Below, in pieces: positions 12,144 to 20,389 of a stretch of 35,417 nt of DNA. This stretch comes from Zophobihabitans entericus (GTDB lineage: Bacteria; Pseudomonadota; Gammaproteobacteria; Enterobacterales; Orbaceae). The position numbers and the translations under genes are program-made. Where the stretch lies: positions 1-35,417 of the forward strand of contig NZ_CP050253.1 of NCBI RefSeq assembly GCF_011745665.1, written 5' to 3'. The stretch's first letter is position 1. Each line of letters begins with the position of its first letter. The notes below the pieces were generated by a model that was not told the origin of the DNA, made no database searches, and saw nothing but the letters and a program-made list of their open reading frames with translations.

Positions 12144-12614
12144 ATGCGTACAGGGAGTAAGCAAGAAGATTTAGTCAAAGTATTTCGTGACCTGCTTAAG
12201 TTAGAAAAATTTAGCTCTCAACTAGAAATAGTACAAGCATTACAAGAACAAGGATTTGAAAACGTAAATCAGTCCAAAGTTTCCCGCATGTTAACCAAGT
12301 TTGGTGCTGTGCGTACTCGTAATGCCAAAATGGAGATGGTTTATTGCCTGCCGGCAGAAATTAGCGTTCCGGCTACTAGTAGCCCACTCAAAAATCTGGT
12401 GCTTGATATAGATTATAACCATGCAATGGTTGTCATTCATACCAGTCCTGGTGCGGCACAACTTATCGCGCGTTTACTTGACTCTTTAAGCAAATCAGAA
12501 GGTATTCTTGGTTCAATTGCCGGTGATGATACAATCTTTAGTACCCCAACCAAAGATTTCACTGTTGAACAGCTTTATGAAGCAATTCTGCTGGTCTTTG
12601 AGCAAGAACTTTAA
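12144..12614 (+). CDS. argR: Arginine repressor ArgR
   Basis: ArgR is the arginine-dependent hexameric repressor of arginine biosynthesis and a co-factor in some site-specific recombination. The ATG at 12144, preceded by AAAGGTGA, gives 156 residues, the same as E. coli. The winged-helix DNA-binding domain contains [21 protein letters not shown]; the C-terminal oligomerisation and arginine-binding domain contains [20 protein letters not shown] and [13 protein letters not shown] with the ligand-contacting aspartates. An in-frame start at 12093 would lie across the promoter region and add residues absent from relatives, so it was rejected. It is monocistronic here, with an ARG box upstream and a terminator downstream. 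Confidence 0.98.
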   Translation: MRTGSKQEDLVKVFRDLLKLEKFSSQLEIVQALQEQGFENVNQSKVSRMLTKFGAVRTRNAKMEMVYCLPAEISVPATSSPLKNLVLDIDYNHAMVVIHTSPGAAQLIARLLDSLSKSEGILGSIAGDDTIFSTPTKDFTVEQLYEAILLVFEQEL

Positions 12615-12644
12615 TCTTTTACTCATTCTAATCAATACTCTTAT

Positions 12645-12676
12645 AAAAAGGCTTGATAACAATATCAGGCCTTTTT
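12645..12676 (+). terminator. Bidirectional terminator between argR and hlyD
   Basis: A 14-bp stem (one T.G wobble) is formed by 12645-12658 and 12663-12676, with AAAAAGGC on the left and GCCTTTTT on the right around a 4-base loop. It lies between two convergent genes and its A and T tracts suit termination in both directions, for argR and for the secretion operon ending at 12690. Confidence 0.88.
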
Positions 12677-12689
12677 ATATAAGCTATCA

Positions 12690-14015
12690 TTAGCGCTGTT
12701 TACCAACATCATCCAGTGCTTCCATCATCGGACTAATCAAATAACTTAGTACAGTACGTTGCCCTGTTTTAATTTCAGCAGAAACGGCCATTCCCGGTTC
12801 AAGCTGTCGCAATGTACCTTCCACATCTAAATGATTATCTTCAAGCTCAACAACTGCTTTATAAACCAACCCCATATCTTTATCTTCAATAGCGTCAGCA
12901 GAAATATGCACTAGTTTGCCTTTAATCCAACCATAACGGGTAAAATCAAAAGTATCTACCTTCACCACAACTTCTTGTTGTCGTTGTAGAAAACCAACAT
13001 CCTGATTACTGATCCAAACTTCAGCGTTAATTTTTTCATTTTCAGGCACAACTTTTAACAGCTCCTGTGGTGGTTCAACTACAGCCCCAGCATCACGATA
13101 AACTAATGATTCAATTTTTCCATTCACTGGAGACACTATCGTATACTGTTTTAAAACTGCATTCAGTTGTTTTAGTTGTGCTTCCAGCACTTCATTTTCG
13201 TTCAGTTTATCAATTCGTTCTTGTTGTGCCTGCCTGATCTTATCCGTGACATAAGATCGCAACTCTACATCAACTTTCTCATAATTTGCCTTCGATTCAC
13301 TAATCTTTATTAAGGCAAAATCGACTGAGTATTTAGCTTCCAGATAAGCTTTCTTAATCTCTAACAAACTATCCTTACTGGTCATATCTCGTTTATAAAG
13401 CCCGTCTAAAGCATCATGTTGTACCTGATAAATTGGCAACAGCTCCTGAGCCATGTTGTATTGCATCTGATAACTATCAATCAACGTTTGCAGGATTCTT
13501 TTCTCTTGCTGATATACTTGCTTGGCTTCTCTGTCTGCAGCAATTTCTGCTCTTAATTGAATAAGAACCGGAGTACTTAAAGGATCATTTAATAGAGCAG
13601 GTGGAAATTGAATCTCTTCTAATTTATCTTCATACTGCAAATGAAGAGTTGCTAGTCTCTCAATATGTAAATGATTAATTCTTTGTCTGAGTTTATTTTC
13701 TTCTATCTGTGCTCGCAAGGACTCACTATTTAACTCGACGAGCACATCACCCTTTTGAACTCTATCCCCTTCTTTAACTCTTACTCCGACAATTTCGGCC
13801 AATACCGCCGTATTAACCGGACGAGATAGCTGACTCACCACAATTTTACCTCGAGTGATCGCAACAATATCTACTTTACTTTGTGAAGCCCAGATAACAG
13901 CTGTGACAATGAGTCCAATAATAATCCATAAAATAATACGCCCTAAAGGTGATGGCGGTGTTTCCTGCACCTCTAAAACAGCAGGTAAAAAATCACGATG
14001 AAATTTACTCTTCAT
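12690..14015 (-). CDS. hlyD: Type I secretion membrane fusion protein, HlyD family
   Basis: The periplasmic adaptor that links the inner-membrane ABC exporter to an outer-membrane TolC channel. From the ATG at 14015 it is 441 residues. A short cytosolic N-terminus (FLPAVLEVQETPPSPLGR) leads into one membrane helix (about residues 26-43, IILWIIIGLIVTAVIWA), a lipoyl-like half motif around GVRVKEGDRVQKGDVLVELN, a long alpha-helical hairpin with coiled-coil character (about 85-280), the second half at VSPVNGKIESLVYRDAGAVV, and the HlyD end signature GLVYKAVVEL...GMAVSAEIKTGQRTVLSYLISPM. Its start overlaps the last codons of the exporter gene, so translation is coupled. The ATG at 14021 is an alternative; GGGG sits 9 bases before 14015. 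No tolC gene is in the window. Confidence 0.95.
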   Translation of the reverse strand: MKSKFHRDFLPAVLEVQETPPSPLGRIILWIIIGLIVTAVIWASQSKVDIVAITRGKIVVSQLSRPVNTAVLAEIVGVRVKEGDRVQKGDVLVELNSESLRAQIEENKLRQRINHLHIERLATLHLQYEDKLEEIQFPPALLNDPLSTPVLIQLRAEIAADREAKQVYQQEKRILQTLIDSYQMQYNMAQELLPIYQVQHDALDGLYKRDMTSKDSLLEIKKAYLEAKYSVDFALIKISESKANYEKVDVELRSYVTDKIRQAQQERIDKLNENEVLEAQLKQLNAVLKQYTIVSPVNGKIESLVYRDAGAVVEPPQELLKVVPENEKINAEVWISNQDVGFLQRQQEVVVKVDTFDFTRYGWIKGKLVHISADAIEDKDMGLVYKAVVELEDNHLDVEGTLRQLEPGMAVSAEIKTGQRTVLSYLISPMMEALDDVGKQR

Positions 14016-16116
14016 TGACATCAACCCCATTTTGTAATTGATGCAAATTGTAATAAATTCCCTTTTGAGCAAAGAGCTCAGCATGACTACCTTGTTCTAT
14101 TATCCGCCCATGTTCCATGGCAATGATACGGTGAGCTGTTCGCACTGTAGATAAACGGTGAGCTATAATGAATACAGTTCTGTTCTCACAAATTTTATGC
14201 ATATTTTTTTGAATTGCTCTTTCAGATTCATAATCCAGCGCACTTGTCGCTTCATCAAAAATTAATAAGCGAGGTTTTGTAATCAATGCTCGGGCAATAC
14301 CAATTCGTTGCTTTTGACCACCAGATAACCGGCTACCATTTTCACCAACTGGTGTGTCATACCCAAGAGGGAAGTCCGAAATAAACTCATTAGCGCCCGC
14401 CAAAGTTGCCGCTTCAATAACTTGTTCTAAAGAAGCATCCGGAACGGCCAAAGCAATATTGTCTCGAATTGTCCCATTAAACAGCTGCGTCTCTTGTAGA
14501 ACAACACCAATTTGTTTTCTTAGCCACTGAGGGCTGGTTTGAGAAATATCGATACCATCGATAAATATTTGGCCTTGAGTTGGAATATATAAACGCTGTA
14601 GTAGTCTTGTAAGTGTACTTTTCCCTGAACCTGAACGCCCAACAATACCAATTACCTCACCTACTCGTACAGATAAGTTAACATTCTTAACCACCAGCTC
14701 TGCACCTGGTTGATAGGAAAAATCAACATTTAGAAACCTGACGGCACCTTTAATTTCAGAAAGTGTTTGCGTATTACTTTTCTCTTGTTCAGTTGGAGAA
14801 TTTAATATATCCCCTAAACGTTTTACTGAAATAGATACTTGTTGAAAATCCTGCCATAGCTGAACTAATCTTAAAATTGGTGCAGTGACTTGCCCGGCAA
14901 ACATATTAAAAGCAACTAAAGCCCCAACAGTTAACTCTCCAGCAATAACTTGCTGTGCACCGTACCATAAAATCGCCACGCTCGTGAGTTTACTGACATA
15001 TTGAGAAATCTGCCCTGCAATATTACCTAAAGTTTGGGTCTTAAAGCAGCTTGTTACAAATGCAGCAATCTGCTCATCCCACCGGCGAGTCATATGATTT
15101 TCAACCGCCATTGCTTTAACAGGTTCAATTCCTGTAATACTTTCCACTAAAAATGCCTGATTCTTAGCACCTTGTTGAAATTGTTCATCTAAACGTTTTC
15201 TTAATACTGGTGTAATAAAAATGGATAACAAAATATAAGGAATAAGAGAAACGATAACAATTAAAGTCAGTGGAACACTATAAAATGCCATAATGATAAA
15301 AAACACAATGGCAAACAGAATATCCAGGCAAAGCGTCATTGCGCTACCAGTTAAAAACTCCCTGACAGTTTTTAGTTCATGTACTCTGGCAACAGTAATC
15401 CCAACTTGTCTTTGTTTAAAGTAGTTTAAGGGTAAAGCTAATAAATGTTTATAGAGTAAAGAACTAAGTGTGACATCAATACGTTGAGACGTGTGAGCTA
15501 GTTGATAATTTCTCAGACCACCTAAAATAATATCAAATGTGATAATGGCAAGCATTCCTATTGCTAATACATCCAGTGTAGTTAAGCTTTGATGTGCCAG
15601 AACTTTATCGACAACCACCTGAAAAAACAGCGGTGTCACTAAGGCCAGAATCTGAATAAAGAAAGAAGCTAATAAAACTTCACCCACCAGCTTTTTATAA
15701 CGCATAAACGCTCTGGCAAACCACTGCAAATTGAATTCATGCTTAATCGAATCCCATGACATTCTGCGGGCAAACAAAAATGCAGCATATTGTTCCGGAG
15801 TATCCGGTTTAATTATTTCTGGTTGCTTTTGTCCTTGTGTTTGGATTAACCATTCACCATCTTTAATCGCTAACAACACAACATACCCTTTCTCAGGAAT
15901 ATATACGATCGCAGGTAAGGGTAATTTACCTATATTACGAGGCAGGTGTTTAATGTAACGACACTTTAAACCATTAGCTCGAACAGCACGAACAAATTGC
16001 AATTCGATATTGTGGCTTTTATCAACATAAAACTGTTCTTTTAATGCTTCTATATTAGTTGCAATACCCCAATATTGAGCAATCAGGCTATAACTGCCCC
16101 ATAAATCATGATGCAT
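14005..16116 (-). CDS. hlyB: Type I secretion ABC exporter with C39-like domain, HlyB family
   Basis: The inner-membrane ATPase of an RTX-type secretion system. In 703 residues it has an N-terminal peptidase-C39-like domain (about 1-125), a six-helix exporter domain (about 145-430, including ALVTPLFFQVVVDKVLAHQ) and an ATPase domain with Walker A GRSGSGKST at 493-501, signature LSGGQ at 597-601, Walker B LLIFDEATSALD from 617 and the switch histidine in IIAHRLST near 653. In the N-terminal domain the active-site Cys of true C39 peptidases is missing (HDLWGSYSLIAQYWG aligns with HlyB DYGLYALEILAQYH), so it is a substrate-docking domain and not a leader peptidase. It follows the RTX cargo gene and overlaps hlyD by a few codons. 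Confidence 0.96.
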   Translation of the reverse strand: MHHDLWGSYSLIAQYWGIATNIEALKEQFYVDKSHNIELQFVRAVRANGLKCRYIKHLPRNIGKLPLPAIVYIPEKGYVVLLAIKDGEWLIQTQGQKQPEIIKPDTPEQYAAFLFARRMSWDSIKHEFNLQWFARAFMRYKKLVGEVLLASFFIQILALVTPLFFQVVVDKVLAHQSLTTLDVLAIGMLAIITFDIILGGLRNYQLAHTSQRIDVTLSSLLYKHLLALPLNYFKQRQVGITVARVHELKTVREFLTGSAMTLCLDILFAIVFFIIMAFYSVPLTLIVIVSLIPYILLSIFITPVLRKRLDEQFQQGAKNQAFLVESITGIEPVKAMAVENHMTRRWDEQIAAFVTSCFKTQTLGNIAGQISQYVSKLTSVAILWYGAQQVIAGELTVGALVAFNMFAGQVTAPILRLVQLWQDFQQVSISVKRLGDILNSPTEQEKSNTQTLSEIKGAVRFLNVDFSYQPGAELVVKNVNLSVRVGEVIGIVGRSGSGKSTLTRLLQRLYIPTQGQIFIDGIDISQTSPQWLRKQIGVVLQETQLFNGTIRDNIALAVPDASLEQVIEAATLAGANEFISDFPLGYDTPVGENGSRLSGGQKQRIGIARALITKPRLLIFDEATSALDYESERAIQKNMHKICENRTVFIIAHRLSTVRTAHRIIAMEHGRIIEQGSHAELFAQKGIYYNLHQLQNGVDVNEE

Positions 16117-16156
16117 GACTTTTCATCCGTCTAAAATTATTAGTTAAATATAAAAA

Positions 16157-16183
16157 ATAGTGGTAAGACGCTCTTACCACTAT
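16157..16183 (-). terminator. Intergenic terminator between the RTX cargo gene and hlyB
   Basis: Perfect 12-bp stem, ATAGTGGTAAGA (16157-16168) with TCTTACCACTAT (16172-16183), loop of 3. Read on the minus strand it ends in six T right after the stem, 20 bases beyond the RTX stop and 40 before the hlyB start. It would leave most transcripts carrying only the cargo, with read-through feeding hlyB-hlyD, as known for hlyCA/hlyBD in E. coli. Confidence 0.85.
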
Positions 16184-16203
16184 GTATAGATCTTTATGAT
16201 TAA

Positions 16204-19200
16204 CTAATAACCTGGGGCATTTGCCCAGCTTTTATTAGAACTAGTCAGCATAGAGACACCAGCAGAAACATCACTACTATCATCAGAATCATTGGCCACA
16301 AAACCAACAATATTTTGTGTCAATAATTCAATTGACAGAGAACTACCTTCTATAGCAGCTACTGGTAATGCAATACCATCATTGAAATAGTTTGTGATAT
16401 CTTCTTTTAACCAAGAAGTACCGTCAGAAAACTTAATCTCATCCAGTTGATAGTTATTACTTTTAAAATGATTTTTAATAGTAATCATATCATCACTACC
16501 AATAAAGCTAATGACTAAATCATTCCCGACCTTAGACAGAACTGTATTAGAATAATCAATACCGTCAGATAACTGTAGAACATCATGTGAAGCAGTTTGA
16601 GTATCATAATTATTAATAACGTCCTGCCCATCACCTTGATTAAAGATATAAGTATCTGAGCCTGATCCACCTTCAAGAGTGTCATTACCTGTACCACCAA
16701 TTAAGGTATCATTACCTTTACCGCCAGTAATAGTATCATTCCCACCCTTACCATTCAGAATAGAGTCTTCATCTCCATAAGATTTCATTACCTGAGATGA
16801 TTCATCGCCGGTTGAGAATATGGTTTTAATATCTTCTTGTTTCCAGATAGTGCCATCTGCAAAGTGAATTTCATCGATTTTGTAATTTTTATTAAAAAAG
16901 TAGTTCAAGATATTGATACTATCACTACTATTTTTAAAGCTAATTAAAAGGTCGTAGGTATTACGAGTAAAAATAATATCTTCAGGAGAAATACCCTCAC
17001 CAAATTGAATAACATCTGTAGCCGAATCAGCATCACTGGCAAAATTGTAAATAGTATCCTGACCATCACCTACGTTAAATACATAAGTATCAGAACCAGC
17101 ACCACCTTCAAGTCTGTCATTTCCGGTACCACCAACTAAAATATCATTCCATCGGCTACCTTTAATTGAATCATTACCACCCCTGCCATAGAAAGTAGTC
17201 GCTGTATCATCAAAAGCAACCATGTTTTCATCTAAGTCATTACCGGATAGGTATACTTGTTTAATATCTGCTTCTTTCCATATCGTTCCATCAGCAAAAC
17301 GAATTTCATCAAGCTTATAGGCAGCACCAAAGAAATAACTCTGAATTGTGATGCTATCATTGCTTTGACCAAATTTAATGATTAAATCATACCCACTACG
17401 AGATAATAAAATATCGCTAGCGTTAATACCGAATCCTAACTGAAGGACATCAGTGGCTGAAGTGCCATCAGATGAGAAGTTAATAATGGTATCCTGTCCA
17501 TCACCCTTATTAAAAATGTAGGTATCAGAACCAGCCCCCCCTTCAAGAGTATCATTACCAGTACCACCGATAAGAAGATCATTGCCTGTAGAACCCAGGA
17601 TTTTATCTCCTATAATATTACTTCCGATAGAATTACTGGCAACAGCATCATATTCAAGCCATGAAAGATGAGGATATTCAGTAATTATCTCAGCTATCGA
17701 TTTCTCAAAAGCCGCAATATAAGATGAAGAATATAAGCCTAAGTTCTTACAAACATCAAGGAATTCAACTAACTCATGAAAATCCTGTTTTGCCAGAATT
17801 TCTGCCTTAAATTTATCAAAATCGATATAGGTGTCATATGTTTTTGAATTAGGATCTATCGTGATAAATGAAAATGACTCTTTATTGGTATAATAGAAGA
17901 GCTGAGCTGCAGTATAATTTTTAAATTTAATAAACTCATCATGCAATACTTGTTCAGTATTAGCACCTTCAGACGTAAAACTCTCTTGAGACAGCTTTTC
18001 AATCAGCGCAACTTCTTGTGAGTTAGTTTTGATCATCTCAGCGAGAAGTACATCATCTACTTTACCCCAACGGAAAAGTATTTTTTCCAACAATAATGAC
18101 CTTTGCTGTGCACTCCCTTCTTGTAAGTATTCATTTACTAGAGTAACAAGCTCATCATCTAATGCCATTTCACTCCACAAATCACGAACGTGCCCAAACC
18201 CTTTCGCATTTGGTAAAAGCTTGATTTCATCAGTAAGCTGTACATCAGAATTATCAACTCTCAGTCCTTCATCGACATCAAACCAGACATCAACGGCATC
18301 GGCGGTTGTTCCATCGGTAAATGTTACACTACCAACTTGCTTATGAGCATTACCATTAGAATCAACATATTGGGAATTAGCATAATCTACATTAATTGAT
18401 TCAATACCAGCTTCTGATAAGGTCATCAACTCGCCTTCATCAGTTATGCCATTACCATTGCGATCCTGCCATACCTTTAATTCTGAAAAGATCGAATCCT
18501 TACTATCAATGATTCCATCACCATTTTCATCAAACTCAGCTAAAGCTTCGAAACCATTGCTGGCCTTACTTCCATCACTTAATAAAGTATTATTACCAAA
18601 CAATTCTGAGCCATTATCAATAACTCCGTTACCATTAATATCTCTTACTAATAACCCATCAGAAGAAGATACCCAGGCAGTACTTTCTGAAAACCCATCA
18701 CTACCATAGTCAAAAAAGACTCTGTCATCCACATCAGACGTACGAGCCACAGTCTCTACACCATTTTTATTTAAATCAATAATAATTGGACTGGTGACAC
18801 CTGGTTTAGATGGTTCAGGTGTTTTATCTCCCGGATGTGGTTTTTCTGGATCTTCAGAATTTCCTGAATCATCAGGATTATCAGGATTGTCTGAACCATC
18901 CGAACCGTCCCCATCTTCTCCCTCTTTTTTATCTTCTTTTCTTGATTTTTCTTCTGCTTTATAGCGATCAATAAGCTGCTGAAGCTTGCCAAGTACATCG
19001 TCTCTCCACACTTGACGCAAGTCGTAGCCCAAATCCACTAATAGACTTATAGCAATTCCTGGTATCCCCAAGAGTCCGAGAGCAATATCGCGTTCGGAAG
19101 GAAATATTCCAGCTACTTCATCACCACTTGGCAAGTTGCCATTGAGCATGCCACTAAGAATATCTGCTAATTTATCTAGTTTAATCAATCCAAGGATTTT

Positions 19201-19326
19201 ATTCTTGGTTAGCCCTACTATTCCTTGTTTAGTTGCCTCGATCAAAATATCGTTACAAAGTTTATCTATTGCTTCCTCAAGAGTCATTTTTGACTCTTTA
19301 CCACCAGTTGCGACCGCTGTATTCAT
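16204..19326 (-). CDS. RTX protein with FrpC-like calcium-binding module (type I secretion cargo)
   Basis: A 1040-residue acidic protein without a Sec signal. N-terminal 1-125 is mostly helical with a hydrophobic stretch (81-98) and is not recognised. A low-complexity Asp/Gly/Pro/Ser linker spans 129-177. Residues 179-320 resemble the FrpC/ApxIVA self-processing module: SPIIIDLNKNGVETV, then EF-hand-like loops at 229-241 (DINGNGVIDNGSE), 266-278 (DENGDGIID) and 288-300 (DRNGNGITDEGEL). Residues 380-565 are unrecognised. Three C-terminal modules (about 578-690, 712-835, 857-982) each pair GGxGxDxxx calcium-binding nonapeptides with a GDGQDxI...FADGTxW domain. About 11 nonapeptides are visible. 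The tail (about 985-1040) would be the uncleaved secretion signal. The hlyB-hlyD genes follow. No acyltransferase (hlyC) is adjacent, so a pore-forming toxin is less likely than an adhesin- or effector-type role; activity unknown. Confidence 0.92.
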   Translation of the reverse strand: MNTAVATGGKESKMTLEEAIDKLCNDILIEATKQGIVGLTKNKILGLIKLDKLADILSGMLNGNLPSGDEVAGIFPSERDIALGLLGIPGIAISLLVDLGYDLRQVWRDDVLGKLQQLIDRYKAEEKSRKEDKKEGEDGDGSDGSDNPDNPDDSGNSEDPEKPHPGDKTPEPSKPGVTSPIIIDLNKNGVETVARTSDVDDRVFFDYGSDGFSESTAWVSSSDGLLVRDINGNGVIDNGSELFGNNTLLSDGSKASNGFEALAEFDENGDGIIDSKDSIFSELKVWQDRNGNGITDEGELMTLSEAGIESINVDYANSQYVDSNGNAHKQVGSVTFTDGTTADAVDVWFDVDEGLRVDNSDVQLTDEIKLLPNAKGFGHVRDLWSEMALDDELVTLVNEYLQEGSAQQRSLLLEKILFRWGKVDDVLLAEMIKTNSQEVALIEKLSQESFTSEGANTEQVLHDEFIKFKNYTAAQLFYYTNKESFSFITIDPNSKTYDTYIDFDKFKAEILAKQDFHELVEFLDVCKNLGLYSSSYIAAFEKSIAEIITEYPHLSWLEYDAVASNSIGSNIIGDKILGSTGNDLLIGGTGNDTLEGGAGSDTYIFNKGDGQDTIINFSSDGTSATDVLQLGFGINASDILLSRSGYDLIIKFGQSNDSITIQSYFFGAAYKLDEIRFADGTIWKEADIKQVYLSGNDLDENMVAFDDTATTFYGRGGNDSIKGSRWNDILVGGTGNDRLEGGAGSDTYVFNVGDGQDTIYNFASDADSATDVIQFGEGISPEDIIFTRNTYDLLISFKNSSDSINILNYFFNKNYKIDEIHFADGTIWKQEDIKTIFSTGDESSQVMKSYGDEDSILNGKGGNDTITGGKGNDTLIGGTGNDTLEGGSGSDTYIFNQGDGQDVINNYDTQTASHDVLQLSDGIDYSNTVLSKVGNDLVISFIGSDDMITIKNHFKSNNYQLDEIKFSDGTSWLKEDITNYFNDGIALPVAAIEGSSLSIELLTQNIVGFVANDSDDSSDVSAGVSMLTSSNKSWANAPGY

Positions 19327-19439
19327 AATATTTCCAATTCCTTGTGATTATTTAAATTTTTGTTATATAAAAGCGTAACTAATTTAACTTAGTAGATAAA
19401 ATTTTAAAACACAAAAATGAAGTATATTTTCACACAAAT

Positions 19440-19478
19440 AAAAAGACCGAATACTAAATTAAAGTATTCGGTCTTTTT
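19440..19478 (-). terminator. Intrinsic terminator of nudC
   Basis: Perfect 16-bp stem, AAAAAGACCGAATACT (19440-19455) with AGTATTCGGTCTTTTT (19463-19478), loop of 7. It lies 24 bases after the nudC stop on the minus strand and ends in T there, so it isolates nudC from the RTX gene promoter. Confidence 0.9.
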
Positions 19479-19502
19479 ATATCTTATTAAACACTAAACC
19501 TT

Positions 19503-20312
19503 CTACTCACCAAACTCATCATACCGGCGGCAAAGCACAATCGTTTCTTCAATCAGACGACGGGCAATAGTGCCATAAGGAGGGATTTTTGGTAAATCAT
19601 CATAGTGATACCAGTCAGCTTCCATCAGCTCACTTTTATCAATAGTGATATCACCACTATCATAATCAGCAAGATATGCCATCATTAAAGAGTTAGGGAA
19701 TGGCCAGGTTTGGGAGCTCACATAACGCAGGTTTTTGATCCTGATACTTGATTCTTCAAACACTTCTCGTTTCACCGCGTCTTCTACCTTTTCACCAATC
19801 TCAATGAAGCCAGCTAATACGGTATATAAACTCTCTTGTTTGTGGCGTACATGTTTAGCTAGTAAAATCTTATTCTTATGGCGAATCGCCACAATAATAG
19901 AGGGTGAGATTTGTGGATAATAACGCTGATGACAGTTATTACACATGCAGCACCACTCAGTCGGACTTAAATACATCTTATGGCCACAGTAACCACAATA
20001 TTTATGTGAGCGATAAAAGTCAGATAATTGAACGGCCCGCCCCGCTAACTGGAAGAAGCTATCATCCGTACTATCTAAAAGCGGCCTGATTGAACCCATG
20101 TATTTAGACATTTCACGGCAAATAAGCCAGGCAGTTTTACCTTCCCACTCACCAATTGGCTGAGCATCAACACCGGTAAAATTAAACTCTTTAGCTGTAC
20201 CCATTGGGACATCGCCACCTGGCAGCCATAATTTACCATTCAGGCTGACAAACCAATAGCCTGACTCATCACCGGTTAATGGCAACGGTTGCATTTGCTG
20301 AACAATACTCAC
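19503..20312 (-). CDS. nudC: NADH pyrophosphatase / NAD-RNA decapping Nudix hydrolase NudC
   Basis: NudC hydrolyses NAD(H) to NMN(H) plus AMP and removes NAD caps from RNA 5' ends. The 269-residue protein has an N-terminal domain, a four-cysteine zinc ribbon (CGYCG near residue 106, then CCMCNNC) and the Nudix domain with box [20 protein letters not shown] followed by SSI. The family-diagnostic motif after the box reads [11 protein letters not shown] where E. coli has SQPWPFPQSLM. Two changes from the consensus are visible: the Nudix-box Gly near its end is Ser (EESSI for EExGU), and Pro is Thr in SQPWPFP. The metal-binding REVFEE is intact. The start is GTG at 20312 with an AAGGGA ribosome site. 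Transcribed alone between two terminators. Confidence 0.93.
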   Translation of the reverse strand: MSIVQQMQPLPLTGDESGYWFVSLNGKLWLPGGDVPMGTAKEFNFTGVDAQPIGEWEGKTAWLICREMSKYMGSIRPLLDSTDDSFFQLAGRAVQLSDFYRSHKYCGYCGHKMYLSPTEWCCMCNNCHQRYYPQISPSIIVAIRHKNKILLAKHVRHKQESLYTVLAGFIEIGEKVEDAVKREVFEESSIRIKNLRYVSSQTWPFPNSLMMAYLADYDSGDITIDKSELMEADWYHYDDLPKIPPYGTIARRLIEETIVLCRRYDEFGE

Positions 20313-20341
20313 TTTTTTATCCCTTACTATGTACTACAAAA

Positions 20342-20365
20342 AAGAGCGACCAATCGATCGCTCTT
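20342..20365 (-). terminator. Intrinsic terminator of the rpmH-rnpA-yidD-yidC block
   Basis: AAGAGCGA (20342-20349) pairs with TCGCTCTT (20358-20365) around an 8-base loop. On the minus strand the stem is followed by six T, 25 bases after the yidC stop. Confidence 0.82.
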
Positions 20366-20389
20366 GTTATTTTGTTTATTATTACGCGC

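Noticed and set aside
12508..12693. 61-codon frame overlapping the end of argR
   Set aside because: It runs through the argR terminator in another frame and has no recognisable product.
14016..14084. Longer hlyD start at 14084
   Set aside because: It would overlap hlyB by 80 bases and has no family support; the starts at 14015 and 14021 fit the coupled layout.
18029..18998. Open frames on the plus strand and in other frames within the RTX gene
   Set aside because: They follow the repetitive Asp/Gly/Ser codons of the RTX gene read in the wrong frame and encode low-complexity sequence with no ribosome sites.
19327..19502. An ops (RfaH) element upstream of the RTX gene
   Set aside because: No GGCGGTAG-like string is present; only A+T-rich leader and the nudC terminator are seen.
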